DNA of 21,462 nucleotides from Hypsibius dujardini (taxonomy: Eukaryota; Tardigrada; Eutardigrada; Parachela; Hypsibiidae). Location of the stretch: the NCBI GenBank assembly GCA_001579985.1, contig LRSR01001278.1:1-21462 (forward strand), read 5' to 3'. Below are positions 1-13,421 of this stretch, piece after piece; the first letter of the stretch is position 1; each line of letters starts with the position of its first letter. Below the pieces are notes generated by a model. It saw only the letters and a program-made list of their open reading frames with translations. It did no database searches and was not told where the DNA came from. The position numbers and the translations under genes were made by a program.

Positions 1-130
1 GCCGCGAGCTGTCTGGCCGCGTCGTTTTGTCACACTCATCCTCATCCTTGATTGGTTTCTGCTCGACAATGCAGGCCACGTAACGACGCTGCATCGCACC
101 ACCGAGACCGTCTTCGCACGTTGCGGTACA
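1..130 (-). CDS. ADAMTS9/20-like: Exon 17: TSP1-7, cut by window edge
   Basis: The acceptor is CCCTTTATTAG/TGTA. The phase-0 frame reads [20 protein letters not shown], then [19 protein letters not shown]. This continues the TSP1 begun at the end of exon 16 (EWGP). Its first motif, CTATCEDG, lacks the usual CGxG, so it is a divergent repeat. The exon or its donor lies beyond base 1. Confidence 0.88.
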
Positions 131-1706
131 CTAATAAAGGGAATAATGAAAATATCATTTTACGTATCTCGTAGAACTCTGATGGAGATCGAGCTTACCG
201 GACCCCATTCCCCAAACTGCCAGGCACCACATTCTCCTGTGAAGCACTTTTCCCGTTCATGGGGCTTCGGGATCGCGGAACACGACATGTGCGAGAGATA
301 CTGCCCGTTCCGCACTCCCCGACAGCCAACCGATCGGTACTTCTCTCCGCCGCCGCATGTCTTGGAGCACTGTGGGACGCGTAGAAAAAAGACGATAGAA
401 ATTATGGGGCACTTCGAGTTAGTTGGATGGACTATCAATCATGCCCTACATGCCTTCGCATAGCCGTGTTTGTGTCTATGTCAGTGACCGTATAAACGAG
501 TAATTGGGTTAAGGTCTGTATCTCTATCTGAATATTTGGCTGTTCAAAGTATTGTCGTTGTCTGGGCCTTTCGTTCGGTCTTTGCCGATACCAAAGTCTG
601 TATCTGTCCCAGTCTATGCTCATCCTCCGTCTTCCTTACCGGTGTCCAAGGTCCGGTCGACCATTCCACCGCACTGCTCGCCACCGCTTTTTGCGCAGCG
701 TGCGCCATTACCGGCGGCTTCGGTATCGGCGGTGGCCGCGAAATCGGCGGCGGCGGACACGGAATAATCGGGCATCTCGACGCGACCGGCAACTTCTTCA
801 ACGGGTCACACATCGAGTCGTCCGTCTCCGTACCTTCCGTCCGCAGTAGGCACTTCACCGCCCTCCGCATGATGCCCTGCCCGCACGACACCGAGCACGG
901 CGACCAAATGCCGACCGTCCAGTCCGCCGCACACGGCTGCGGGTTACACGGCTTCTGGACCGGCTCCGGTGTCTGATGGAAGGAGCAGTTATACGGCGGG
1001 ACCTGCACGTAGGGATGGAATAAAATAAAACAAGCTTTTAAAAGTCAGTCAGTCAAACGCCAAATTATGAGCTAATGAAAGTTTTCGTTTAGGTTTAACT
1101 TGGTTTAACGATTCTTGCCTGAACGCCAGTGGAAAGGTCCACGCAGACGGAATTCCGGCTTTGGACTCCGCCGCCACAAGGCCGACTACATTCCGACCAG
1201 CTGGTGTACTTCCAGCCGACGACGCGACAACTCCCGGTACAGGCTAGCTCTTCCGGCGGTTTGGGGTCGCTCAGTTCGGAGCACTTTTCCACGTCGACTT
1301 CCTGGGTGCGAGGAGCGGCGTTGCGTTGGTCGACTGACGACAGGGAGTCTTGGAACCAGAGGTGAGCTTCCCCGTGTCGGGGTCGTTCGTCGAGAATGTC
1401 GCGGAGGCAGCGGACCTTTCGCTTGATGGTGCCTTGCTGGTTGCAGGGGGCGTTGCATTGGGTGTCGGAGTCTTGGATGACGTCCCAGCGGAGAGAGCAG
1501 AAGTCGTTGCAGGGACGGGAATGCTCGGCAGGTGGCGCCTTGCCCATGCAATTGCCTTTGGTGACTTGGTGCCGGTCGCTTTTCCTGACGCAGAGAAGAT
1601 TTCGGTACTGCATCCCTACAAAAAGCAAGAAGTTTATTTCAAGGACTTACCTTGCGCCTTTTTCGGTCTATTCATCAGTCAGTCTATGCCCCAGCTTTAC
1701 TTGTTT

Positions 1707-1737
<31 letters not shown>

Positions 1738-2969
1738 GCCTGTCTGTCTGTCTGTCTATCTGTCTGTCTGTTTGTATGTCTGTCTGTCTGTCCGTTTGTC
1801 TGTCGATCTATCCATCTCTCAATTTTTCTGTCTCGCTGTCTCTTTGGCTTTCTGTTTGTCTGCATATATGGATGTCTGTCTGCCTGTCATTTTTACCGAC
1901 TTCTCTTCCCTATGTAGAGGCCTGTATATTCTTCCTATCTTCTTTGTCTGTACCTTTGCATTCTTTACTGCAGACATTCCATGGTCCTTCGGAATCCCAC
2001 CGGTACTCATCACCAGCCGATATCATATAGGTGTAGAAGATATCCGGGGGAAACAACTGACCGACCGTCAGTACCTGTCAAGAGATTCAATACAAATAAC
2101 ATGAAGTGATGTTTCGGAATCACTGAGTAAATCATCGGCTGATGAAACGCGACGAGGCTCGTTAGAGGCCGCCCTGCTGGGAGCTGTCACCACCTCCGGC
2201 ACTACCCTCATCAGATTTTGTGGTCCGACCATATGAAAGTGAGAGCCAAGAAGTGGACCAACAGGAATAACAATGCACAAATTTTCCGGTTCGTTTTTCT
2301 TCAGTCTGTCCGTCGGTGTGTGAATACTGTATATATACTCGGTACACACAGGTGTAACGCGAATATCCTTAATACTTACATAAAGGGAAAGGGTTTCTCC
2401 GACGGCGGCGGTGCAGTTAATGCGCTCGACAATAGTGTCCGAACCGGTGTAATCAATCACCGCATTCTTCACCGGAATTTCTTTACGGAAAATGGACACG
2501 ATTAAATCTCCATTAAAGAGGTAGGTGCCGTCTTTATTTGCCAGCGCTGGAAAAATAAGATCATTAATCAGGATGGTATATTCCAGTTTATACCGGTACA
2601 CCCCAGAGGAGAGTGAGAAGTGTCGAAAATGTTCATTGATGATAACACTAATCAAATGGGCATGTTTTGTCCGGGTGGTGGTGTTGGTTAGACTTCTTCT
2701 CGCTGTCTCGTGTACAACGCCCGTGACCTACCCAGGTAATTGTAGTCGTCCTTCATGCCTTCATAGGCGTGCTGGCGGATGTCAATGTTTGAGGCACCCT
2801 CCGGGATCTCCACCACAAAATTGTAGCCTAAATCAAAGAAAAGTCACTTGTTGTAAGCAGACAAAGAATATACAACCAGACAGCTTGACGAACAAACAGG
2901 CAGACAGACCACAGACATTACTTACATACAGACCTGTATACAGATTGACACATTTACAGAGACAAACAA

Positions 2970-3033
<64 letters not shown>

Positions 3034-5749
3034 AGGGACCACCAACCGTAATTTCTTTCGTTATAGGTCCCGGAAACTGTTCGGCACGTTGAGTTGTCAC
3101 CTCCGCAAACGCCGCACGTATCTCGACTCATTTGCGAGCCCAGCTTCCCGTCACAACCAGCTTTCTGAAACCCCAAGAATTAGTTGACTAAAGCTGAAAT
3201 CCCATCTATCAACCTCCCCCCTTCAAATCAAGCCAAAGTGACAGATGACTGCACACACCTTGCAGACGCCGTTGACACAAATGTCAGCGGGATCTGGACC
3301 GCAGGATGTTCCGTCGATTACTTTCTCCTTCAGCAAGAAGAACTTGCTGGTACCCTCCACCTTGCAATACAGCTTGCATTTCTGCCGATTGGTTTCTGTA
3401 AGAAAAAGGCATTACAATATGACGAGCAATTATCATGTCCGTAAGAAGAACGTACGGCCGTATAATTTCGAGTTCCAGATGACGTTGGGTTCCACGCCTT
3501 TGTATCCCATCGTTTTGCCGTTAAATGCCGCGCATTGCTCCTCGCGAAAGTCCAGTTGACCGGAGTCGCATTCCTTGATGTTGCAGGACTTGTAGCGCAC
3601 CCGCTGACCGGCGCAGTATTTCCCTCCATTTAACGGTCTATCAAATATTTAAGAACTGATTATCTTCTGGCTGGGAGCAATCCCACTCTAATAAGTTGTT
3701 CATTACGCCTGAGTTTGAGGGGGAAAAATAACAGACTAATAAAAATAACAGACGGAGAAAACCTTCATCGTACTCGTATCGATTATCGATTACTCGTATC
3801 GATTATTTCTAAATTGCACAATGGTTTCTTTACATCTACAGCACACGTATTTATATTTCGAATATAGTCTCAGACAGACACCCACTTGGGACTGTCGCAC
3901 TCCCGAATGGATTCCTTGATGCCGCCGCCACAAGTCCGTGAACACCGTCCCCATCGACTCCAGGTGCCCCACTTGCCGTTGACCGGGTCCAGCCGGGTGA
4001 AATCCTTATTCACGCATTCGCCGCGCTTGCACCACATGTTGAAGCCACAGAAGGTCCCGTCTGCCCACGGCAAATGCTGCGTCCGACAGCCGGTCTGGTT
4101 GCCCAAACTCGTCGTGCACCACAGCCGCTTACACATCGGCATGAACGGGCAGACCGCCGCGCCGTCCCCGAACACCAGCTGACACTGCTTGTCCACCTGC
4201 AAGGCCGCAAACAAAAAGCAGAGTCGTTATAGCTTGAAAACTTTTCCCTTCGTAGTTTAAGTGAACTTCCGAATTAATTTAACTGTGAAGAAATGCACAT
4301 CGATATTGCCAAAACCGACGGACTTAAAGGTCTTTTGAGAGCCAACACCCTCGAGCTCCCAATAGACTTGGCTCTAAAATTTGATTGAACACATTGTGAA
4401 AAAGGATTTAATGAGAACAAAGAAATTTTTGCGCTTTAGGATTACCGAGCCAATGACCATCACGCTGCAAACGCCAGGGTAGTTTCAACTATTTTTAATT
4501 TATTACTGAAAAATCTGTTCTCTACTACTATTTTAGCGACCAAAAATGTTAGATTAAAAGACGGCTAGCAAAAAAACCCTTGTCTTTAAATGGGTTAAGT
4601 AACGTGACGACTGGTTTTTAAGACCGCCCCTCTCACCTCGAACATCTCCCCCGGGAAGAGGAACGAGTTGACGGACATCCGTTCCAGCTGCGGGTCATTG
4701 CGACCTTGGGTCAGGTAGGCGCGTCGCGGCGCGGTGGGAATGTTGTTGGTGGTGGCGGCGCTCGGTTCGTCCAGCAGGCAGCTGGCCTCCCCGGAGTCGA
4801 GGTAGTCCATCAGCTTTTTGGCGCTGCAGGCGGACCAGGTCCACGGGTTGGAGTTGTGGTCGAGGCGGGGTGCCATCACGCTGGTGTAGGAGGAGTAGGC
4901 GGACGGCATGTGCGCCCGGCAAATGCGGTCGTCGTCGTGGGGGATGTTGAACAAGTGGCCCAGCTCGTGAGCGATCGTGAAGGCCGAACTGAAATTTGGG
5001 AGGGAAAAAACCAGACTCATTTTTGAGCTCTTAATCCTATGAAATGTACAGGATGTGTCTTGCACTGCGGGGAATTGGTATCATGGAATAGGCGCATTCA
5101 GTAACGATTTTTATATGATTTTTTACAGTCTGTTCTGGGGGCTGGAGTAACTTTCTTTGCATTGGTTCAAAAAAGACGCAATTTGTTTTTCGATGTTTTC
5201 TAAGCAAAGTATTTTAACTCTTAGAAGCGCCATGAGGACTTTTAGTAGATTTCCGTGCTCGAATATGATCATACTGTACCTTAGTCCGCTGTCCTCGACT
5301 ATGGCACACGACTTTTCCGAGTCGCACATCGTCCCAATTTCCGCCAGGCCTAGAGTGTCGCATTTGTTTTTGATTCGGCAAAGGTCCTGTCGTGTGATGA
5401 GCAACGCGGCGTCGTGATGATACGGATGGGTTTCGTCCTGCATATTGTAACCGGACTGCCATTTGCAAAAGCTTTCAAGGGTGTCTTGGGCGCTCCAGCT
5501 AATTCGGGGACCCTCTGCTTCGGATTCGAGGACGATGAGCTTGGCAATCGAGATACTGATGGAGTTTCCGATACTGCAAACAAAACAGCGTTACATATGA
5601 CAGGCAGACAAATAAATAGACAGAGAGACAGAGAGATTGAGAGACAGGCAGACAAGCAGAGAAACAAACAGACAGAGAAACAAACAGACAGACAGACAGA
5701 CAAACAGACAGATAGACAGACAGACGGACAGACAGGCAGACTGACAGGC

Positions 5750-5784
<35 letters not shown>

Positions 5785-8700
5785 AAAGTCACATAGACAC
5801 TCGTAGAGGTTACCTGGCGTCCCGGTAGATCATGCCAACGATGGACATCAAGGTGAGGATGTACTCATCCAGGTCCTTCCCGTGAAATTGCCGCATCGAG
5901 TAGTCGGCCACGATGAGCAATTCCACCTGTCAAACATAGCAAAGAATTATTCTTAATTTTTCAGTTGAGTTGTTTACACGTCTCCTGCCACTCTCTGTGA
6001 TGAGTTCCCCACTGACATGATAGTCCCAGGCTGTGGCGGCGAACTCGGTGACATCGACTTCTCTTTTCCCCCGTCTCGTGCGATTTTGCTGAGATCGGTC
6101 TAGCAGATGTACATAGGGGTCGCTGGAACTGGCGCTAGCGATGCTACTGCTGTTGTGATAGCTGGCGGGAGGAAGTGAATGACGGGTTCTGTAAACAATA
6201 TGCGGTGCTGGGCTGTTTTTTCGATAATGCTGATCCGAAGTGACGGATTGAAGGTCGCCGGCGGGCTGAACGAGATAATCGCCATCTGCCACGTGAAATG
6301 CCCCCATCTGCAACCATAAAAACAGCAACCCGTAAAACCCATCGTTTCATACGCGCTTCTACTTGTCTGGGAAGATTAGAGGTGCCCGCAGAACAGGCAA
6401 TTCTTTAGACAGACATCACTATTGATTTGGCAGTAGAGTCGCAGAATAGATTCAGACTAGACAAAGTTTCAGACACATTTGACATAGACACACTGGACAG
6501 ACAATAGTATTAAATTCCGACAAAGACAGAGGTAATACAATGCATACAGACACATTAAAAAGGCAATTGTAGCGATATGAGTCCAAATCAGACACAGACA
6601 AAGCTTCAGAAACAGCAGACAAAGACATATTGAATAGGTACTAGTGTTAGTTTTAGACACAGAAACAGACACAGATACAGACACAGACACAGACACAGAC
6701 ACACACACAGACACACAGACACACACACACACACACACACAGGCACACACAGACACACAGACACAGACACAGACACAGATATGACAAACAGATGACTGCC
6801 TATCAGACTGTGAAACAATGGCAAGCAAAGCGTACACGTATATTACGCCTTATTTGCCGGGTAAAATGCGGCTGCCACTTTGTATCCATTGTAACTTGTC
6901 AATCAAACTGCCTAGCCTTGTATTAGCAAAACTCGCACAATTAGGCCAGTCGTCAGGCCCCTTTATATGTCTCACAAATTTTCAAAGGATAATCCAAGGC
7001 TTATTTCCCGCCAAAGGGTTCCACCTCTTTCTTTGTAGGCGATACGAAAAAAATTTTATTGCAGCTCAAATTTTCTGAAACATTTTAGCGTAATTATATT
7101 TTGTACTTCTCGCTCGGAGCATAATAAACCACACGAAAATTAAAGCCATGATTAAGGTCGCGTCATTTCACGCAGCGAATCGTTAATCTTACCGCACGCT
7201 GCTGGGCGATTTCTTTTTTTGACACTTTTTCAGCCGTTTCACCGCATGCATTTGTCCGTGTACACACATAAATTCGACCGAGACAAAGAGGGGAAAAAAG
7301 CGCGAGCAAATCAGCGAAATTGGAGCCAGTTCGGGTCTTCTGACTGTGATTTTTGTCACCGCACTACGTTGATTGTCCACGACCGTGTGTGTCTGCGTGT
7401 CTGCGTGTCTGTGTGTGCTCAACAATGGAGCGTGTAATTAATAGCCGGTTAGTGGTTACGCGGACGGGCATGTCAAGAAGCTTTATCTTTATTAAAAAAC
7501 AATACGACGGTAATTTGATTCATTGGAGCGCGCTGTGCGCGGCTTCTTGTCGCTCAGGGAGGTGTTAGCGCTCTTGACAAAGATGATCGAACCGTTGAAT
7601 GACGATATTATACATTAAAAAGTACCTTGTTTATCTCTCATTGAGTTCAAATTTTACATATCACGAGGCCGACGCGGATGCAAATATGATTCGGATCACC
7701 TAGTAAAGCCTACACCGACAAAAACGGACTTGCTCACAGAAACGGACAAAAGCAAAAGACAGAAAAAAGCAGACAGAACCGCATAAGCACAAGAGCAGAC
7801 ACAGACACAGACACAGACACAGACACAGACACAGACACAGACACAGACACAGACACAGACACAGACACAGACACAGACCCAAACACAGACATAGACACAG
7901 ACATAGACACAACTCATAGACATTACATGCCCTAGAATGGGGTGCCAATACTAAAGTAAAAGCGGATAAACGCAAGAAAACCTTTAAAGTCGTTAAAGCT
8001 TTTAGACAAAAAATCGAAATGGATGAAACGGGTTCCAAAATGAATAAAACTGTCAAAAATCGACACGCCGTCCAGCTGATTGACGATTAGACTTGTCGCA
8101 AAAGTAGTTCGCGCTCTCATCTGGCCATGAAATACGAGCGTTTTGTAAAGCACCAAGTAGCTACGTATAGGTCTTTGCTAACCATCTGGTGTGGACAACT
8201 TGAGCTAGAGATGCTCACTGAGCTGTCTTGTAACAGTCCAAAAAAATACCATAACTTGACATAACGCTCAAACCGGAATTGAAGCACGACAAAAGTTTAC
8301 GGTGAGTTTGACATGATGTTTCTGCTCTAATGCTGGAGACCATAGTGTGTGGTCTAAAGTTTCCATGCTAAAGGGTAGCAAAGATGATGACCTCAGATGT
8401 TCGAAATGAAATCGGGAAAAATAAGTAATTGACCAGTTGAGAAAAACACTTTTGCGGCGAGCGGCGACGTGCTTTGATGTCACCCAGAGAGAGAGAGAGA
8501 GAGAGAGAGAGAGTGCTAATAAAATTAAGCGCTCCGTAGATTATACGGCGGAGCGTGCTCTCGGACAGATGTGGTGCCAGTAAGTAAAAGGGGGAAAATC
8601 CACCCAGACTCATCAGATTTTACAATTGTGTTATAAAAAATGGTAATCCGACTAGATATTTTTGCGGTAGATTTCCCGTTCGATACTGACAAATCTCTCG

Positions 8701-10983
8701 ACATGCACCAGCGCCTAGGCGGATTTTACGACGCAGTGGTAGATAAGACAACTGTAAAGTAATGTAAGCCGTTTGGGCAGTAGTCCTTTGAGTTTCAGTG
8801 AACCGCATTCTTGACATAATAGTATCGAATTTGAAAAGAATTAAGCTTCCAGTACAGAGTGTTGCCTTTAAGTCGGTTGCTTACCATGATTTGATATTTT
8901 CACAGCAACATTAAAACATGCTCATGCGTGTACGTCTGTCCGTCCGTTCATTTGCCTGCCTGTCTGTGTGTCTGTGTGTGTGTCTGTCTGTCTGTCTGTG
9001 TGTCTGTCTGTGTGTCTGTCTGTGTGTCTGTGTGTCTGTCTGTGTGTCTGTGTGTCTGTGTGTCTGTCTTTTTGTCTGTCTGTATGTCTGCCTGTTTGTC
9101 TGTTTGTTTGTCTGTCTGTCTGTCTGTCTGTCTCTCTGTTTGTCTGTCTCTCTGTCTCTCTGTCTGTCTTTCTTGACTGAAGCCCTACCTGTGTTGCCGG
9201 GAGGCTGGAGGCCTGTTTTTATCTGCCCATTTATCTTGAATTTATCTACCGGCTGCCTGCATATGGTTTTCGTTTAACCTACATTTCGGTGAATAATTAC
9301 TGTATCTCAATTTCGAGAGTCGCGTTTCAGAGTGATCAAACGGACATTTATCTTCCATTGAGAGACGGTCTGCCTACGAACAAGGATGTCGCACTTTTCC
9401 TGTCAGCCGACACTACTGCCGTACTACGACAACGGACTGCGTGGGCATTATCACACGAGAGCACACTCCAGAAGCGAGACGAGACGAAGTACCGGCTCCT
9501 CCGCCGGTCGGTCAGTCAGTCAGAGAGAAAGCGCTACCGTTGGGGTACTTGTGCGGCAAACCGCAAAGTTCGTACAAAGTGGCTCTCCGCTAGTCGGAGG
9601 CGCGTGCCGTGTCGTATTATTATGCTACTTTAAGAAAATGACGTCGTCGCGCGGTCAGAGTGGATTTTCGCGCTCTAATTTCAAATTGGAGAGAACTCGG
9701 TCAATGGAATTTCTGACTGTGTGAATTTACGGTCGAAACTGCGCATACAGACATGAAATGGCGCGTACAGACATCTCACTTTCATTTCCCCGCATTGACA
9801 GACCGAGCTTCTCGTGGGGGGGGGGGCGGTGCTGCCCAGCAATTCGCGCTATATATCGTTAGCACGACCCAGTCGGAGAACGGGCGCACTGGGTTTCAAC
9901 AGCGGCACGGGAAGACACTGCTGCAATTACACGCGATGTAAATATAGTCATAAACGTTACTTTGTAGGGGGAATTAGGTTGAAATGCAACACCGAATGCC
10001 GCAATCCTCCGAGCAGCCGGAGATTTATGACGCTGTGTCTGAGGTGATTGAAGAACTGTTAAATTGTTAAAATAGTTCGCCAGTCAATCCATTACCGCAA
10101 AGCATGAACGTCCTCAAATCGAGACATTATTTATTTGGTGCTTTAGAACTCCCGAAACAGCCATAATTCCACAGGGTCCTCCTTAGTGTAGAAAAAATTC
10201 ATTTGCAACTCGCAAATTTATTTATTTGTAAGCTATTTTTAGAATTACTGTCTGATTGTTAGAAGAGTGGGGCAGAGTTAAAATAGCGCCCATTGTGTAT
10301 ATTTTCCTCTGAATTCAAGCAACAGATTTTCATTATGTATTCCACGCTTATTCGCTTTGTGGTGGTGTGGTCGGTCAACAAGGAAAAGTGTGATGGACAG
10401 ACAGTGAATGCATGTAATTACGATTCTCAGCGCCTGATATTTATGTATTTCGGAAGGAGATCCTCTGATACCGTGTCCTACATCGAAACGCACAGACATA
10501 GACACACAGACAGACACACACACAGACACACACACAGACCAAACTACTCATCCATATCCGATTATTACTTCCATGTTTTTGTATTGGAAACGGAACGGAA
10601 TGCATGTGGGCACAGAATCCGCTCTTGACCTTGATAAGATAAGGCGCCAGAGAGGGAACGTGCGAGTCAGAACTCGGAAGCATCCAGTCTGATTGCGCGC
10701 CGTCGGCGGTCTCCCGGTCAAGATGCTCAGGTTTCAAAAATGTTAAATGATCAACTCGAATTCGATTCTGTTGATATTTAATTTATTTTTCAAACAACAT
10801 ATTTTGGGGCTGTACCCAGATGATCAGTCAGACACAAGGTGCATGAAATAGACAGTCACACAATCACACAGCCACCTAATCACACAGTCACACAAACAGA
10901 CAGACAGACAGTCACACAGTCACACAAACAGACAGACAGTCACACAAACAGACAAACAGACAGACAAACAGACAGACAGACAA

Positions 10984-11023
<40 letters not shown>

Positions 11024-13388
11024 AAAAACAAGCAGTCATTTAGACCTGTAGGATAGGCATTCATGAAACTTGACGTGCGGTTTGATTTGGTGGAGTGACT
11101 TTCTTTGACAATCAGAGAATGACAACCACAGTGCTAAACAACTCACCAAACCATGTCTATCTGATTGACCCTGCTGGTGGTCGACATTTCGCCCCACCGT
11201 CCGCTCTTGCTGCTTGTCGACATTGTGCAAAGTATTCCAACATAAATCCATAACCGCTTTCGAATTGAGATCGCCGTTGACTGTGCCGATTCGCAGGCAG
11301 TTCTCCTGCCAGTCCGTGTTCCGGCTGGTGGCGACCTGATCCAACCACGCGGACTGCTCGCCGATCCGGTGGACCACAAAATTCGGCGATAAAATACTGA
11401 CACGCGAGGACGCTATGGCCTTCTCGACCCAGTTAAAGTGGAAACTCTTGCCAAAAGCTTGGATGATGTAGTTCGTCTCATTGGCTGGCTCTCCCGGCGA
11501 ACTACTGCGCCGGTTGCGTTGTCGGATTCGTTCGCCATCGTGTAGATCCGAAACTGGATCCCTCGATGCGGTGTAGGACGATGTGGTGACAGGATATACG
11601 AGCTCGTAGTCTTGGAAGCCATCAGGAGAACTTTCTAAAAAGATAAAACCATAATAATTGCGCGCTACAATGTATTTTAAAAAAAAATAAATAAAAAACC
11701 ACACATAAAATAAATTTTATGTTTATTTATTTATTTTGAAATATAACTAGAAATTCTTGATTTGTGCCTTACCTAAAAGGTGCATGAAATTTGCAGCTAC
11801 TAGTACATACATGAAGTATACGTATGTAATACATTTAATACAAATATATTAAACAACTGAATAAATTACATGCAGACATGAAACCGCAGACACAGGCACG
11901 GTACAGTCACAGACACACAGGCAGCCCTTAATTTTGTGGATTAACCGAAAGGATTTAGTGTTACTGCTGCCAATTATGCAGAAGTGCCGCTCTTGCCTGT
12001 AATTGTAGGTGTAAATTTTTTGCTGCAAGGAGAATAGTAAACCACTCGAAAAACCGTAATCGTGAATTACACATTGCCCACTTTGGAAGGACCGGAAGAC
12101 CCTGGCCGAACGGCAGTCCTGGCGCGCGGTTGCGGTTGACGTAGTCGGCTAAATAAACTTTACGTTTACCTTTACAAAATTTATGCCCATTGTCTGATTA
12201 TTCATAATACCGAACCGGCAATATTGTTATTATCTATTGAAAGGGGGCAGCGCCGACACCTGTCGATCCGACCACCTCGACGTGGTCGTGTTTTTTGCTT
12301 CATCAGCAGCTGTCTTGTCTGTCCGTAGTGTGTACGTCCTCTCCACTGATACTCCAGCAACACGTCTCTCCATAAAAATTGCCTGTCAAGTGACAGCTTT
12401 ACGCTGCCTTTTGTGTGCGGTTTTTTTTGTGGTTCTTTAACGGGGCGCCGGAAGATCACTTGAAAAAACGCCAGCCATGAGAAACGTATGACCACTTACG
12501 ACCCTAATTTGCTCCCCCATTTATTGGCGAGTCGCGTTTTTCCACGCACGGGCAGATAGCCACAAAAGACTACAACATAGGCAACGAACAGACGACATAT
12601 TCGAACATGCAAACACAAAAAGAGACAGGCAGACACACACACAGACAAACAGACAGCACAGACAGACAGACAGACAGACAGACACCCGCATACACCTGCA
12701 TATATACATATGCCTGAAAATAAGACAAACCGTACGGAAACTAGATGCACAAAAAGACACACAGACCGGCAGCAGAATAATCCTGACTGATCCAGGCAAG
12801 AAGAGCCATGACTTTGAGATTTGATGGGAGGGTCCCTTAGGTTCGCCACGTCGGACCACAATTAGTTCTGCGCGAGGCAAATGTGCCTTGGGCAACCCAG
12901 TTTTCCGCACGATCGTTGATGAGACAGTAATTACCAGTTGCCGGGCTAAAAAATCGGCATATCTATAATAAGCGCCTACAATCTAGTTTAGTCAATTATG
13001 CCCCCCTCTTGTGTGTCATAGTCTAGCTGAATGTGCTGCTGTTAGGAGGAAATGTCTCAGTCTATGGGAGCGTTGCGAACATTGTCCTGATTTTTGACCC
13101 GAGCCAACACAATATTCTGCTCGTACCCTAAACATTGGCGTGCCAAAATCAGATATGCATGTTCGGTACGTGAACGCAATTATTTCAACGAGATCCTCAC
13201 AATTAAAACGAGTGGTTAGAAGCGCAGAGTCAGTCAGACAACCAACTACATAGACACACAGTAGGAAACTAATTTCAGGCATGGACAAAGACACAAGTCA
13301 ACAAAGTCAGACAGAAGACAAAACAAAGTAGACCCAGACAGACAGACAAACAAACAGACAGACAGGCAGACAGACAGACAGACAGACA

Positions 13389-13421
<33 letters not shown>

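Larger units (their letters stand above)
6308..11221 (-). other. Intron 2, 4.9 kb, repeat-rich and non-coding
   Basis: The longest intron of the gene. It holds several simple-repeat arrays (listed separately) and a G-run at 9816-9826. Two stretches of unremarkable sequence (about 6840-7740 and 9180-10480) show only short, unrecognised ORFs. No protein-like segment of the ADAMTS family was found, though a microexon of roughly a dozen bases could be hidden here. Confidence 0.75.

Noticed and set aside
1350-2104. Plus-strand open frames rich in CLSVCLSVC
   Set aside because: They are translations of the TGTC array and the antisense of ADAMTS exons 13-14. The same applies to the frames at 2833-3045, 5350-5806, 8918-9277 and 12496-12910.
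2068-2379. Continuation of the spacer frame past the exon 12 donor
   Set aside because: No similarity to the spacer; exon 13 supplies the conserved VLTVGQL continuation after the strong GTAAGT donor.
6469-6837. Minus-strand frame with CVCVCVSV repeats (also 7696-8056)
   Set aside because: Encoded entirely by the CACAGA/CA and GACACA arrays.
9289-9724. Two overlapping plus-strand frames of 112-114 codons
   Set aside because: No domain, repeat or splice evidence; partly over a CAGT-type repeat.
11634-11704. Exon 2 as first coding exon with a hydrophobic leader ([13 protein letters not shown])
   Set aside because: The frame begins at GTG, not ATG, and the segment has the composition of a pyrimidine tract and ends in a strong acceptor AG.
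12202-12495. 97-codon minus-strand frame in intron 1
   Set aside because: No recognisable domain, poor splice context and no link to the gene model.
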